A DNA stretch of 64,000 bases, from contig NC_080716.1 of NCBI RefSeq assembly GCF_019097595.1, positions 14,656,901 to 14,720,900 on the forward strand, in the 5' to 3' direction. Positions 28,943-40,196 of this stretch are shown here, one piece after another. How positions within the stretch are numbered: the stretch's first letter is position 1; the number at the start of each line of letters is the position of its first letter. The DNA is from Hemibagrus wyckioides. Its lineage: Eukaryota > Chordata > Actinopteri > Siluriformes > Bagridae. A program made the position numbers and the translations under genes. Under the pieces are notes generated by a model that did no database searches, was not told where the DNA came from, and saw only the letters and a list, made by a program, of their open reading frames with translations.

Positions 28943-29530
28943 GCACTTGGAAGAAGTTCATCTCTTTCTCCGCCAGTTAGACTGTCACCACTGGGCCTTG
29001 GTTCCAGGTCTGCATCAGTTTCTCCATCACCCACACCTTCATCTTACACTACACCTTTCTCGAGCTACACCTCTCACTTAACAGAGAGACAGGTACTCTT
29101 CCTGGAGAAGGGACGCAAGCCACCAACCCCATGGGAGGCAGCGTCACGTCACCCACTGGGTCTAGTGGATGAAGCCTTTGCCGAACAGGACATGCAACAC
29201 TCTATTGCTTCTAATCTGCGCTCAGCAGCCCATCGCAAAATGCTACCTGAACCTCCAGCTGAGTGGAAGGCCAAGGTTGCATATGAGCCTCCACCAAAGA
29301 TCCAGGGGTGGAGAATGAATCAGCCATCTTTGTCATTCCTTTCCCCAACCAAAAGCACAGCATCTGCCCCTGCGGCCCCCGTACCATATGGATCACCTTT
29401 TAGACAGTCTCAGCCACCCAGATCTATGACTGAGGCCAGTCTTGGCTCTTCTGTGTCTGGAATACAGTACAGAAGGCCTCTGGGACAGCCAGTATATAGA
29501 AGCACATACAGTAACACCTTGAGATGGTAA
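28943..29530 (+). CDS. synpo2: synpo2 alternative last exon, long-isoform C-terminus (195 residues)
   Basis: Acceptor TTTTTTCCAG ends at 28942. The exon is open in phase 0 from ALGRSSSLSPP to the stop after YSNTLRW, matching the phase of the donor at 26340. It contains the family signature RKPPTPWEAASRHPLGLVD and a following helical stretch (IASNLRSAAHRKMLPEPPAEW), corresponding to PTPWEAA...PLGLVDDAF in the long mammalian SYNPO2 and SYNPO isoforms. Joined to exons 1-4 it gives about 1696 residues. Confidence 0.9.
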   Translation, partial: ALGRSSSLSPPVRLSPLGLGSRSASVSPSPTPSSYTTPFSSYTSHLTERQVLFLEKGRKPPTPWEAASRHPLGLVDEAFAEQDMQHSIASNLRSAAHRKMLPEPPAEWKAKVAYEPPPKIQGWRMNQPSLSFLSPTKSTASAPAAPVPYGSPFRQSQPPRSMTEASLGSSVSGIQYRRPLGQPVYRSTYSNTLRW

Positions 29531-30744
29531 AATCGTGGTAGGAGTTTTAATATTTCGGCTTCAAAAGTCAGTGCAAATACAGCAGGTTCTGAAAGGTTTT
29601 GTACAAAGTTGTTTCTAAAAGTATCCTTGAAAGAAATGACTAGTCACTGTAATTTCTAAAATTAAAAAAATAGGAGGTTTGAACAGTATTGAAATGTCAC
29701 ATATTAAGGGATTTAAGAGAAGTCTGAAAGATGGAAATGTAAAGTGCAGAATAAGAGATAGCTTAGCAGCTGGTGATGAAGCATGAACTTCCAAATGCTT
29801 GAAACATTGCCATGCTTCAATATCGTAATACAATGTGTATACAACACAAAAAATACAGTATAACACTGCCAGCTTTGCTATATGTTTTCATATAAACAGT
29901 AATCACTCATATAAATAACGTGGCCTATCGGTGAAAGACTGAAGAGACTTGATGAGAGGTTACATGGAAAATGTTCCATATTTTCACAGCACATTAGTGG
30001 CATATAAATAGCACATTCTGGATTTCTACATCACATAAGTGGCATGTTGATGTGCTTTAAAAGATGCAAACAATTTCAGTAACTGAAATCAGCCTTGAGT
30101 AATATTAAGTAATGCATTTGTTATCATGAACAACAAATAAGCTACCACTTCAGTAATGGCTAGTGCATGTTTAGTGTTGACTGATTAACATTAAATGATG
30201 CACATGAATTAAATAAAATGAACAATGCCTAAAAACTGTGTTTAGTAACGCTTATTATGTGGTACTGATGCTGTTGCACAAATATCATTTTATGTTAATG
30301 CTGAATATGTTGTAGGGCTACATTTCTAAGACATCGTTGTTTTTTAAATCTATAAGCTTTTTTGTTGTTATAAATCTTTCAGCTTAATACCACCAAATGT
30401 AATATTGGCTATGTCTACAGAACATATCTACTGAATATGAACTACCCTTCACTGTGTGTTGTTCATACTAGCAAATACATTCCTTTACATTACAATACTA
30501 CCTAATGTTACTGTAAGCAGAGTCTTAACACAATTTACATGGGCTTATGTTGAATTAAGCATTTTCTTTCTCATAGGGTTGACAATGCATGCACTGGTTC
30601 ACATGCGTTCAGACTAACTGCTAGTTCAGCACAAACTCAAGTGTGGCACATGTGATATATTATGTGACAGACAGGTGACAAATTAAAGAAAAAACGAGCA
30701 TAATATACTCTATTTAGTAATGTGTTGGGTGAACAGTCTCAATG

Positions 30745-31105
30745 CACATTGGGACATCTCTGGAACTGTATTAGGGGAGGCACAGCATTACTCACATTAC
30801 TGCATTTTGGAGAGCAAATCAATCCAAAACCTCCCATTAGTATTCAGTTAGTTTAATATCTGGTGATCACATTGGATTTATATAATTTTCATTCTCATCA
30901 AACCATCCAGTGCTTTCTCATGCCCTGAGAATGGGGGTTCAGACTACTCCCATGAGAGTAGAAATGTTTCATAGAGTAAATGTGATCAGTCAAAGTAACT
31001 TTGCATTGATTTTCGGTTATCCTTTCCTCTGAAGGGACAGGTCAGCCAAAACCATGGCAGCAAAATATCCCACACAGCATAACAGCCACTGTTTTGTTTT
31101 GTTTT
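30745..31105 (-). mobile_element. Tc1-like transposase fragment
   Basis: The minus strand reads decayed versions of MVLADLSLQRKG...., LTLSTKHFYSHGSSLNPHSQG and LWWFDEN, matching the Tc1 core order (catalytic Asp region, then WFDE). Frameshifts are present and the ends are missing. Confidence 0.65.
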
Positions 31106-31989
31106 TTCTTTTAATTTGTCTACTGTCTGTAGTAGTTACATAAGTCCCACTTTTACATGAGGTGTCATTATTGTAACTTTTAACTAGGAGTTCAATGAGG
31201 CCTGTTAAGCCCCTTTAGCAATTTTGTTCAGTTTATGTGAGTTTTAAGCCACAGGAAATCATGTGTTTGTGTGAAATTATTTTAGCACACAGTTTAGTTT
31301 GTCAAGGGTGACAACTTGTGCATTTCTTCTTTTTTTTTAATTGTCACAGTCTTTTTACCAATTTCCCAACATTGCATGCTGTCGTACTGTGATTTGCAAA
31401 AGTCACTGAAACTGACAATGTATATTTTACCAATTGTTAGTTAGCTTTTAGCACTTCCTTTGACAAAGACAACATTTGTGAGAAAATCACTTCTAACTCC
31501 ACAATTAAAATGAGATTTGAAGTTCAGATGTTGCCTATTCTTTTGTTAATGTTCTCCTCTGCATCGTTAACATTCCTCATTTTCTGTTGTGCCATGGGCA
31601 ATAAGAAATATACTTTTCTTCTTTGTTGCCCTAACTTGAAAAATAGTAACAAATGTGTAAATTTGAGTGGAGTTTTCATACCCTTAGACAAAGAAAGATT
31701 CCGTACATAACCGGACATTTAACATGCCCAAGTCTTGAAAAAGGGTTACGAGAAAAAATGTTAAGAGATTATATTATTGAGAATAGTGCAGCCTCTCAAA
31801 ATGTTATATAGATATTATCTAATAATTTGCTTTTAGGTTTTTACGTGAGGTCATTTAGGAAATCTTTGCTTTTCAATCATTCCTTTTATTATGAATCATT
31901 ATTTTTACAGAAAAAAATCCAAGGTGAAGATTATTTTGGACTGTTACTTCATCCAAAACTATCTTCCCCAAACTGTTGCCACACAATTG

Positions 31990-32385
31990 TCTAGAATGTC
32001 TAGAATGTAGACTGTGGCATTACAGTTTCCCTGCACTCGAACTAAGAGGCCCAAACCAGTTCCAGGATGACAATGCACCTGAGCACAAAGCAAACTCCAT
32101 GAAAGCATGATTTGCCAAGGTTAGCCAATCCCACTGAACAATTTAGGGATGCATTTGAATGAACCTTGGCATCCTTGCGCTACATCAGCACTTAATCTGA
32201 CTAATGAACGCTCAAATCCTCACAACCACACTGTAAAATCTAGTGAAAAGCCTTCAGGAGAGTGGAGGTTATTATAACAGCAAAAGCAAATAAATCTGGA
32301 CTAACATTGGAATTAAAACAGCACATATGAGTGTGAAGGTCAGGAGTCTACAAATTTCTAGCCATATACTGTACAAATATTTACA
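31990..32385 (+). mobile_element. Tc1-like 3' fragment
   Basis: The plus strand holds remnants of the catalytic QDDNAPEHK-like stretch (32065-32090) and then the 3' end leading to a terminal-repeat-like TTTCTAGCCATATACTGTAC at 32356-32375. It belongs to the same broad family as the elements at 34821-35361 and 50279-51518. Confidence 0.6.
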
Positions 32386-32506
32386 TATAAATGCTTTATT
32401 TATCTATGAAAATTGATACAAACGTTGCTATGAGAGTTACATTATCCAGCTGACATTACCTAGCTTCATTAAACCTAAGCATAGTATATATGTGTCTGAC
32501 CTCATG

Positions 32507-32680
32507 CTATATTTAACTACATTCAGTGTAAGTCACCCCCACCCAATGAGCCACCTCCCCCTAACCCCCATGGTGTATTTGGCAGACCCCCTCGGTCCTT
32601 GGACGAGCCGGGTCACATTACTCAGTCTGTTTCTGATCCATATACAACCAAAGTCACCTACAGACACCTCCAAAGCACAG
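32507..32680 (+). promoter_or_regulatory. Candidate myoz2 promoter and non-coding first exon (MEF2/TATA-like box at 32507-32516, donor at 32680/32681)
   Basis: The myoz2 start codon lies six bases inside its exon, so a 5' UTR exon is required upstream. CTATATTTAA at 32507-32516 matches the MEF2 consensus and could double as a TATA box. About 30 bp further begins GC-richer sequence ending in a strong donor, AGCACAG|GTAAGG. An alternative reading is an internal coding exon: ATTCAG at 32521-32526 is an acceptor and the frame from 32527 (KSPPPNEPPPP ... VTYRHLQSTG) is open for 51 codons, but I recognise no homologue. I favour the UTR reading. Confidence 0.4.
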
Positions 32681-33525
32681 GTAAGGCCCTCCATGTTCAG
32701 GTGTATTTTTAAGTGTATGTATTGAGAGAGTATTTGAATCAGACCCATGCTCTACAATTATCATCGGCTGTACTTGTGCTAAAGTAGGTATAGGAAAAAT
32801 TACACTCATATACTGTAAGGCTTAAACATCATTAATCATATTATATATAACATATAGAGAGTTTTATCATTTGTAATTAAGTGCTACATTGTTTTCTGTT
32901 TCACCCTGGCTGCACTTTCTGTAACTTTGATAAATCTATTGCACTATTTTATTTTATTTATTTTTTTATTTTTATTTTTTTTAATAAAATGTGAAAATCT
33001 GCTTAGGTTTATTTTTAGTGTTCCTTACTTTGAAATGGTTCCAGAGTCTTTATTAAATTTTTCATTCAACCATATTTTCCCATTTTCTTTTTGCTTGCCG
33101 ATCTTTGCGTTGTGCAGATCTCAGGCTAAATGTTCAAGGACTGAATCTGAGATGGGAATAAGGGAAGAAAATAGCAGTGCACAAATGATAGAGACATAAA
33201 TGTACAACTCTACTGTATTCTCTATCTGTTTCACTGGCCTTATGTAATGTCCCTAATGTAACGTCCCTTTGGCTACACTGTCTGGACAAGTCAGGTTTAC
33301 AGGCGTTTTGATTGACTGTATGACATAGTGTGTCTGAATAGTGTGTGTTGAACATGATCATCACATTTAATAGTGTGAGGTTATTTTAAGGGATGAACTG
33401 ACTTTGTCAGTTAAACACATACAATACATTTACACATGCTAAACTGCGGGTGAAAATATCTACTGTCTTTGATATAGAGCCATTGAATAAACCATATGCC
33501 TGTAACTGCTTTCTTTTCTCCACAG

Positions 33526-36500
33526 GACACAATGTCACAGCACTCCTTAATGACAATAAGAGAGAGGAAAATGCAGGCAGCAGCTATTTGCAGAGAAATC
33601 CAAGGCACTGATGGTATGATCTTTATTTAGCTATTAACAAAAATAAACATATCTAGCCATTTAGACTGGTTCCTGACTAGTTACTGATGTGTGTGGTTGA
33701 CAATATTTAGGTTCCTGAAGGATGGAAGAAAAGATATGCTAGTGTTTACTGAACACTCATCTTTTACTGTCTTGTTTCGCATGTATTAAACCCAGGCTGA
33801 TGCTAAACGCTGTTTATAATTATAATTATATAATTATAATTATAATTTATTATCTGTAATTCTTTTCATTTTAACATGTATGACATGTGAAATACACATG
33901 AAAATGCCCCGAAAATGGACTTGTGAACAATATGAACACATGATCACGTGCACTTTCAGGGCACAAACACACTTTCATGTGTATTTCACATCTGATCACA
34001 TGATTATTATCAGATGTGAAAAGTAATTTGTAGTGTAAGGAGTGATTTGAATATTTAAGCCTATCAATTTAGATTAATTAAAAAATGAGCTATACACAAT
34101 CCAGTAATATTTCTTACATTTGTCTATGGACTCTTACAATAGCCGATGACATGCTCGCTCTCCACAGACAGCCAGCCCACTAGTTTGAAAGGTTTATTTT
34201 TGTAATTCACCCTCTGCCACACCCTGGCTGGGCTGTAAATAATCCAATGAGATGTTTTTACAACTGAAAGTAACTAATACTTTTGTACTTGTCCATAGGA
34301 AGCACTATTTCTGGTCATGGAAAACTGGCAGCTGAGCGAATAAAGATTCTTACCAACTGTTGAAATATGCTAATGGGGTATATTTCACAATGTTTGGTAG
34401 ATCTATAACACTTCCGTAATTAGTCAGTGTTACAGCGTTGAGTATAACTGGACAAATAAGACCAGGGCCTAAAAAAGACCTCTGTGGGAAACCTAATGGT
34501 AGATCTCAGGTTAAAGGAAGCATAAGTGAGTAAAGGATTAAGGAACAAATGTAGTTTAGGTCTTGGAAAAGAATTTAGATCTAGGTAAAATATTGTACGG
34601 ATTTATACAAAACGCATAATAGAAATGTTATGGAAATAGAAATATATTCTATATCCTAAAATGTTTTTGTGGTGTATACTTATTTCTTATACAGTGCATA
34701 ACTAATACAAAAAGGATATGATATTGGCCATTCTGCAAAATTAAATGGATCTTTTGCAAAATCCAAGTAATATTAAGTAGTTTTAATAAACATTAAGAAT
34801 TTATTTTAGTTATATAAATTATATAGCCAAAACTTTGTGGAAACCTGACCATCACACTCCTGTTTGATTGTTTGACTGTTTGAACATCCCATTCACTGTT
34901 GTAGATTTTGTTGCTGTAAAAACCACCACTTTTTTGGGATGGCTTTCCCATAGACTTTTTAATGTGGTGATGAAGATTTGGGCCCTTCAGTCACAAGAGC
35001 ATTAGAAAAGTCAAGAAAAAATGTTGGGCACAAAGGTTAAGTGCATTGCTGCCATTCCAGTTCATCCCAGAGGTGTTCAGTGGGGTTGAAGTCAGGGCTC
35101 TGTGCAGGACACTTAAGGTCAAGGGCTTTGCAAGACACTCCACCCTTTGGCAAATTATGTCTTTATGGACTTTGCTTCATGCACAAGAGCATTACTATGA
35201 TGAAACAGGTTGCACAAGTTCCTGTGAAGGGAAATTGTAATCCTACATCATGCAAAGAAATTCTAGACAATTGTGTGTTTTCAACTTTGTGGAAATCGGG
35301 AAAATCCACATAGAGGTGTGATGGTCAGGTGCCCATGTACTTTTGGTGATATAGTGTATATTTAGACTAAAATGATTACTATTATATGTTAATGACTCCT
35401 CAAGTATACTGTTTAACTTCACATAAACCAGGTTACCTGTCAAAATCAACATGTTTGTGAGATCATACACAGTCTGGACATCTTGAACTTTTGAACTGAC
35501 AAATTCAAATTATTCATTTACAGAATCTGTACAATTAACATATCATTTTCTGACTCCCACAGGGTCTAGGATGGATCTTGGCCGAAAGGCAAACACACCT
35601 AAAGAAATCATGCTGGAAGAACTCTCATTAGCTTCAAACAGGGGATCTCGACTCTTCAAAATGCGCCAGAAACGCTCTGAGAAGTACACATTTGAGAGCA
35701 TTCAGAATGCATCTCTCCGTATGACTGTAAGTAGACTAAGAAAAGTTCACCAGTCTATCGATAGATCAAAATAATCCAATAATTTAAGCAATAGAAGATG
35801 ACATTTATATGGCATATTGCTTTTGAATCTCTACCAGTTATTCTGCCATAAGCATATATATATTTTTTAAATGCTATCTTAAATATTAAGCTAAATGTCA
35901 ATGATTAGATTTGAGCAAAAGCATAGACCAGAACGAGGGATGCTTTTCAGTTGCCATAATGCAGACATGCAGATGATACACAGACCACCATGTGAAAAAG
36001 ACCATGTATTATTAGATATCATAGCTTGGATGCATGGGTACTATTTTCAAACAGTAGAGTATCACATTGAACATTCTCTCTAACAGCTTACTTTCTTGAC
36101 CATAATGTTCTTCACGTTGCTTTGGGGAAAGTAATAAGCAAAAGGCATCATGTATTGTAAGAATCTGAAATTAACTGCACCTCCAAGCAAGAATCTTTTT
36201 AACATATTTCCTTTAAAAAATGTCCTCTCCTACTTGTCCTGTGTTCAATGCACCTCTCATTTATCATTCTTGCAGGATGGTGTGATTCCTCCTGCACCAG
36301 GTATTGAAACCACAGTTAATGGTGTAGGAGTTGACCAAGCATCAAAAACTCCTCCAAACACACCTGACCCACATACCATGCCTAATCCTGACTGTATAGC
36401 CCCAGGTTAGTGCTCATACAAAACAAATGCATAGACCCCACTGCTCAAACAATATCTATGCAGACCAACAGGAGCCTGTCTATATAATAAATGAATCTAA

Positions 36501-39500
36501 TTTTATATAATAATGTCTTACATTTATATAATAATATGACTGGATTTGAGTTGAGAGTTGAGCATTTCTGCTACACTCTTCACTGTGAGCATTCCTTTGT
36601 AATAGCCCTGAGCCTCTCCAGGAAGTTTGTCAGGCATTTCCTGTATCTTCGAGGAGCTGGCCAATTGCAGCAGCTGTCCATAATAGTATCTCTAACAGAT
36701 TTTATCTTTTTATATCCACTGATTTACTGAGCCTGTAAGCTGTACTTACTGGCTTTACTGTACTCTGATGTGCAGTACTGTCAAATGCTGTAAATGTTCA
36801 TGTACAAGGACATCATATGGTAACAATATAAAGTCACATCTGCTTTGTAGTTCAGGATATTAAGCATATTCTTAAGCTAAAATCTGGCTATGTTTGGAGT
36901 TAATATTGCTACATGGCACAACAGTGGATTAAAACAAACATTGTTACATCTGATTGCACGTTGTGTGAAAACACTTCCTTATGAGCCGCTTGTAAATAAA
37001 TAGCACATTCCTAAGAATGTCAGAGACTGGGAATGTCAGTAAATTTGAACAAACTGAAGAAGGAAAACAAGGGGGACAAAGCATAAAAGTACTTCAGAGA
37101 TTGGCCCTTTAGAGTGAACAAGTTCAAACTGTTCAGCTGTAGGGGAGGAGAGTATCCAGTGAAGAATGAAATGTGGAATTAAAATGGGGCAAAATACAAG
37201 CATATTATACTGTAATGTCGATATTGGGACAAGGATCAATACACGTCTGTGGTATGGAAGAAAGGGAGTCAAAATCAAATTGACGCTAGAGAACAATTAA
37301 GCAGGAGTCAATAACCAGAACATTTGGGCTCAGGCCGGTGTGGCTGAATGACAGTCCATATGGCTGTTCTTAGCAAGCTGGGCCTGTGAACATTATTCAA
37401 GCTACTCTGGGATCAAACTGTAGAGAATATGGAGTAAAACCATGTCCCAGATGACATGTAGATCATGTTCCACCAATTTCTTGTCTGACCAAATGATGGC
37501 ACCAAACCTAAGCTTACATATACTGAACACTTATTTATGTCCCTCTGGAACATTCTGAGCTAAGTTGTTTTCATTTTCCACTTGGGTTGCATTGACATTA
37601 TGTATAGACATCATACTGAGTCAATGAAGAGGGGTTTTTTTTGTTTGTTTGTTTAATTTGTTTGCTTTTACCTAAAAAATGGAGGTCCTTCTTAAACAAG
37701 AAGAATATCTTTGATACTTTTACTTTATGGTAGAGCAACTTTATCTTAGGTCTTAGGCCTCCAGTATATCCAGTGCTGCTTAGAAAGCAGTTTTAAAACA
37801 AAAGATTACCGCATGGACATCATACTTTATCATACTTCAGAGTACAAGGAAGACACTGGCATTCAACAGCTGTACACAATTGGCTAAAACTAATACAAAC
37901 ATCTTAGCTTGACTAATTTTAATCTTAGTTAGTGTATCAGTGTGTCATTACATATCAAGCAGGTGGCTGTTTGTCATTACCAAATCAGGCTAAAAGCATA
38001 TCACACTCGATATGCTATCAACCACTAAGCAAAGAATTGTTGACTTACTCTCTGCAACTCATACCTCCTGACGACTCGCTATATGAAACATGACCAAATA
38101 TACTGTACACTTCCTAGTTATATAAATCAGTTATTTAAGGCTTTTATCCAGCTTTTAAAGTCTGCTACATGTGAATTATCTTGGCTGCATCTATTGATGC
38201 GCACAGACATTTTTAAAAAATCATTTCATTTCACTTACACTTACATTTTTGGCAGACACCCTTATCCAGAGCGACGTGCAACAGTGCTTTGAAGTCTCTA
38301 TCAATGAATAGATCAACACTGGTTCACTAGGTCACAGACTTGGGATACCATCATCAGTCTAAAAACTCTATTGGCAGGAAGCACAACTTTAAAAAAAAAA
38401 AAAGTTTTTTCACTGTGAAACGAGACTACCACATTTTAACTATGCTTGTTATAATATTAATATATAGAGAGACTATATAAATTTCTCAAAATATTTTCTG
38501 ATCCTCTAGGGGCTCTCCTCAATAAATGTAATAATTAAGACAAATTATTTAGATTTTTTTTTATGCTCATTCTAGGATATTGTTTAGGAATTTATTTTAT
38601 TTCTAGGGAAGATACATTGACATAAAAGATCTCAGTTCAAATAATAAGCAAACATTAGGGAATGTTTTCACAGGAAATGTATTTCATAAAGAAGCCTGCT
38701 GGCATGGTACATTCTTTTCCCATGAAGGCATTGCAGGTAACATATCTTCCTGACCCGTGGCTGTTTCACTGCTTGGACAGTTTAGGAGCTTTTCCCACTT
38801 TTGATGTGTATTCTTTAGGTTATGGAGGTCCCATGAAGGATGTTCCAGCAGAGAAATTCAACCGCACAGCTGTTCCTAAATCCTACTTCTCTCTGTGGGA
38901 GCAGGCTCTCATCAGTGATCCCTCTCTAGCAGACATGGTGCATTTACAAATGCCTGAATCTGAGCCCACACCTGAGATTCCACAGTACAAGAGCTTTAAT
39001 CGGTGAGTACTGTTCTTTATAAAGAAAACCTATTATTCATCTGTCTGTCTCATTAAATGCAGTTTTTAACACTCCTTGGGGATATGGCAGATTCCATGAA
39101 TGCTGCTTTATAGGGGAACAACTACGTTTTCCGAGCCAAAAAAATGCCGCATGAAAATATTTGAACCTTTTTCTAGAACTATTTTCAGCATTTTAGGATT
39201 GACTGGGTAGAATACAATGTTCCACCACAAATTTATTCAAGCTTGCCTTTGACCGAAGAGGAATGCTTTTTTCTGTTTTTTTAAAGAGCAGATGTGTCTT
39301 CAGGCAGTAATTTCCTTTAGTCATATTAGTTTCAGGAGCATTAACATCTAACCTGTTGTTTGATTCCTAGGGTGGCAACTCCGTTTGGTGGTTTTGGAAA
39401 TGCTCCTAAAACTCCGGTCAAGTCAGCTGAAGTGAACATTCTCCCAAGTGCCTCCACTTTTCCACCCCCAGAGGATGAGGCTGGCCCTGTGCCCTCACGA

Positions 39501-39626
39501 CCCTCCTTCAACAGGACAGCTCTAGGCTGGGTGAATGATAGTGCCCCTCTGTTTCTTGCCTCTGCCACCCTGGAGCCCAAATCATCCAGGCTGCCAATGT
39601 TTATCCCTGAATCTGAAGAACTTTGA
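33526..39626 (+). CDS. myoz2: myoz2, myozenin-2/calsarcin-1 (271 residues)
   Basis: Myozenin-2 is a Z-disc protein of heart and slow muscle that binds alpha-actinin, filamin, telethonin and calcineurin, and tethers or restrains calcineurin signalling. The five coding exons are 33526-33613 (ATG at 33532), 35563-35726, 36276-36405, 38819-39002 and 39371-39626. All have AG/GT borders and consistent phases, and the stop TGA ends at 39626. Diagnostic blocks against mammalian MYOZ2 (264 residues) are [46 protein letters not shown]....[19 protein letters not shown] and [14 protein letters not shown]. The C-terminus PESEEL fits the myozenin E-[ST]-[DE]-[DE]-L ligand for PDZ domains of ZASP/ALP-type proteins. 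Myozenin-1 and -3 are less similar in the N-terminal block. The gene lies tandem to synpo2, another Z-disc gene. Confidence 0.95.
33883..34021 (+). repeat. Foldback repeat in myoz2 intron 1
   Basis: An arm beginning ACATGTGAAATACACATGAAA at 33883 pairs with TTTCATGTGTATTTCACAT near 33973-33991. A second hairpin follows: TTTCACATCTGAT at 33984-33996 is perfectly complementary to 34009-34021 around a 12-base loop. It is probably a decayed MITE. Confidence 0.7.
34821..35361 (-). mobile_element. Internally deleted Tc1-like element with terminal inverted repeats
   Basis: The left end (ATATAGCCAAAACTTTGTGG ... CTGACCATCACACTCC) is the imperfect reverse complement of the right end (GAGGTGTGATGGTCAGGTGC ... 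ATATAGTGTATA). Between them are minus-strand scraps of Tc1 transposase ([24 protein letters not shown] at 35040-35090). Length is about 540 bp against 1.2 kb for an autonomous copy, with TA-rich flanks. Sits in myoz2 intron 1. Confidence 0.8.
38215..38375 (-). repeat. Dispersed repeat, copy B (inverse of 15184-15305)
   Basis: Contains CCTTATCCAGAGCGACGTGC followed by CTCTATCAATGAATAGATCA and ATACCATCATCAG, the reverse complement of the synpo2 intron copy. Lies in myoz2 intron 3. Confidence 0.65.
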
Positions 39627-40133
39627 ATTTCACTTGTGTGATAAATATAATTGAATCTAATTTAGGTTGCATATTCAGGTAATATTAAATGGTATGTAAA
39701 ATTGTTTACAGTGTCTCAGTGACTGACCATCACTGTATCTGTTTCAGTTCTTTTATAGAAAAGCATTGCAGGTAGTATCACACATTATCTGCTATAAGTA
39801 ATGTAAGAGTTTTCCTTTCTACAAATAATTGTTTAATTACAATGTCATGTGATGCTACCCCCTTACAGTATAACTTATTCTATTACACCCACTATAACTA
39901 TTCACCTATACACCCTTGAAAAATATCACATTTCACACTGGATTATGTATGTAATGTTTGACCGCATGTTAAAACAGCATTACAAACACATTATGCCCAA
40001 TTTGCACATGGAAACTCAAGTAAACACGTATCACAATGTGAATAATATGTGACAAAAATAAAAAACAAATGCCCTACATAAACATCTTTCTGTAATAAAG
40101 ACCGGCTATTATTGTTGTTGTTGTTGTTGTTGT

Positions 40134-40196
<63 letters not shown>

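Larger units (their letters stand above)
29531..32500. other. Intergenic region between synpo2 and myoz2
   Basis: It includes the 3' end of long synpo2 transcripts (ATTAAATAAAATG near 30207 is a possible polyadenylation signal) and two Tc1 fossils, described separately. I see no other gene in it. Confidence 0.6.
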
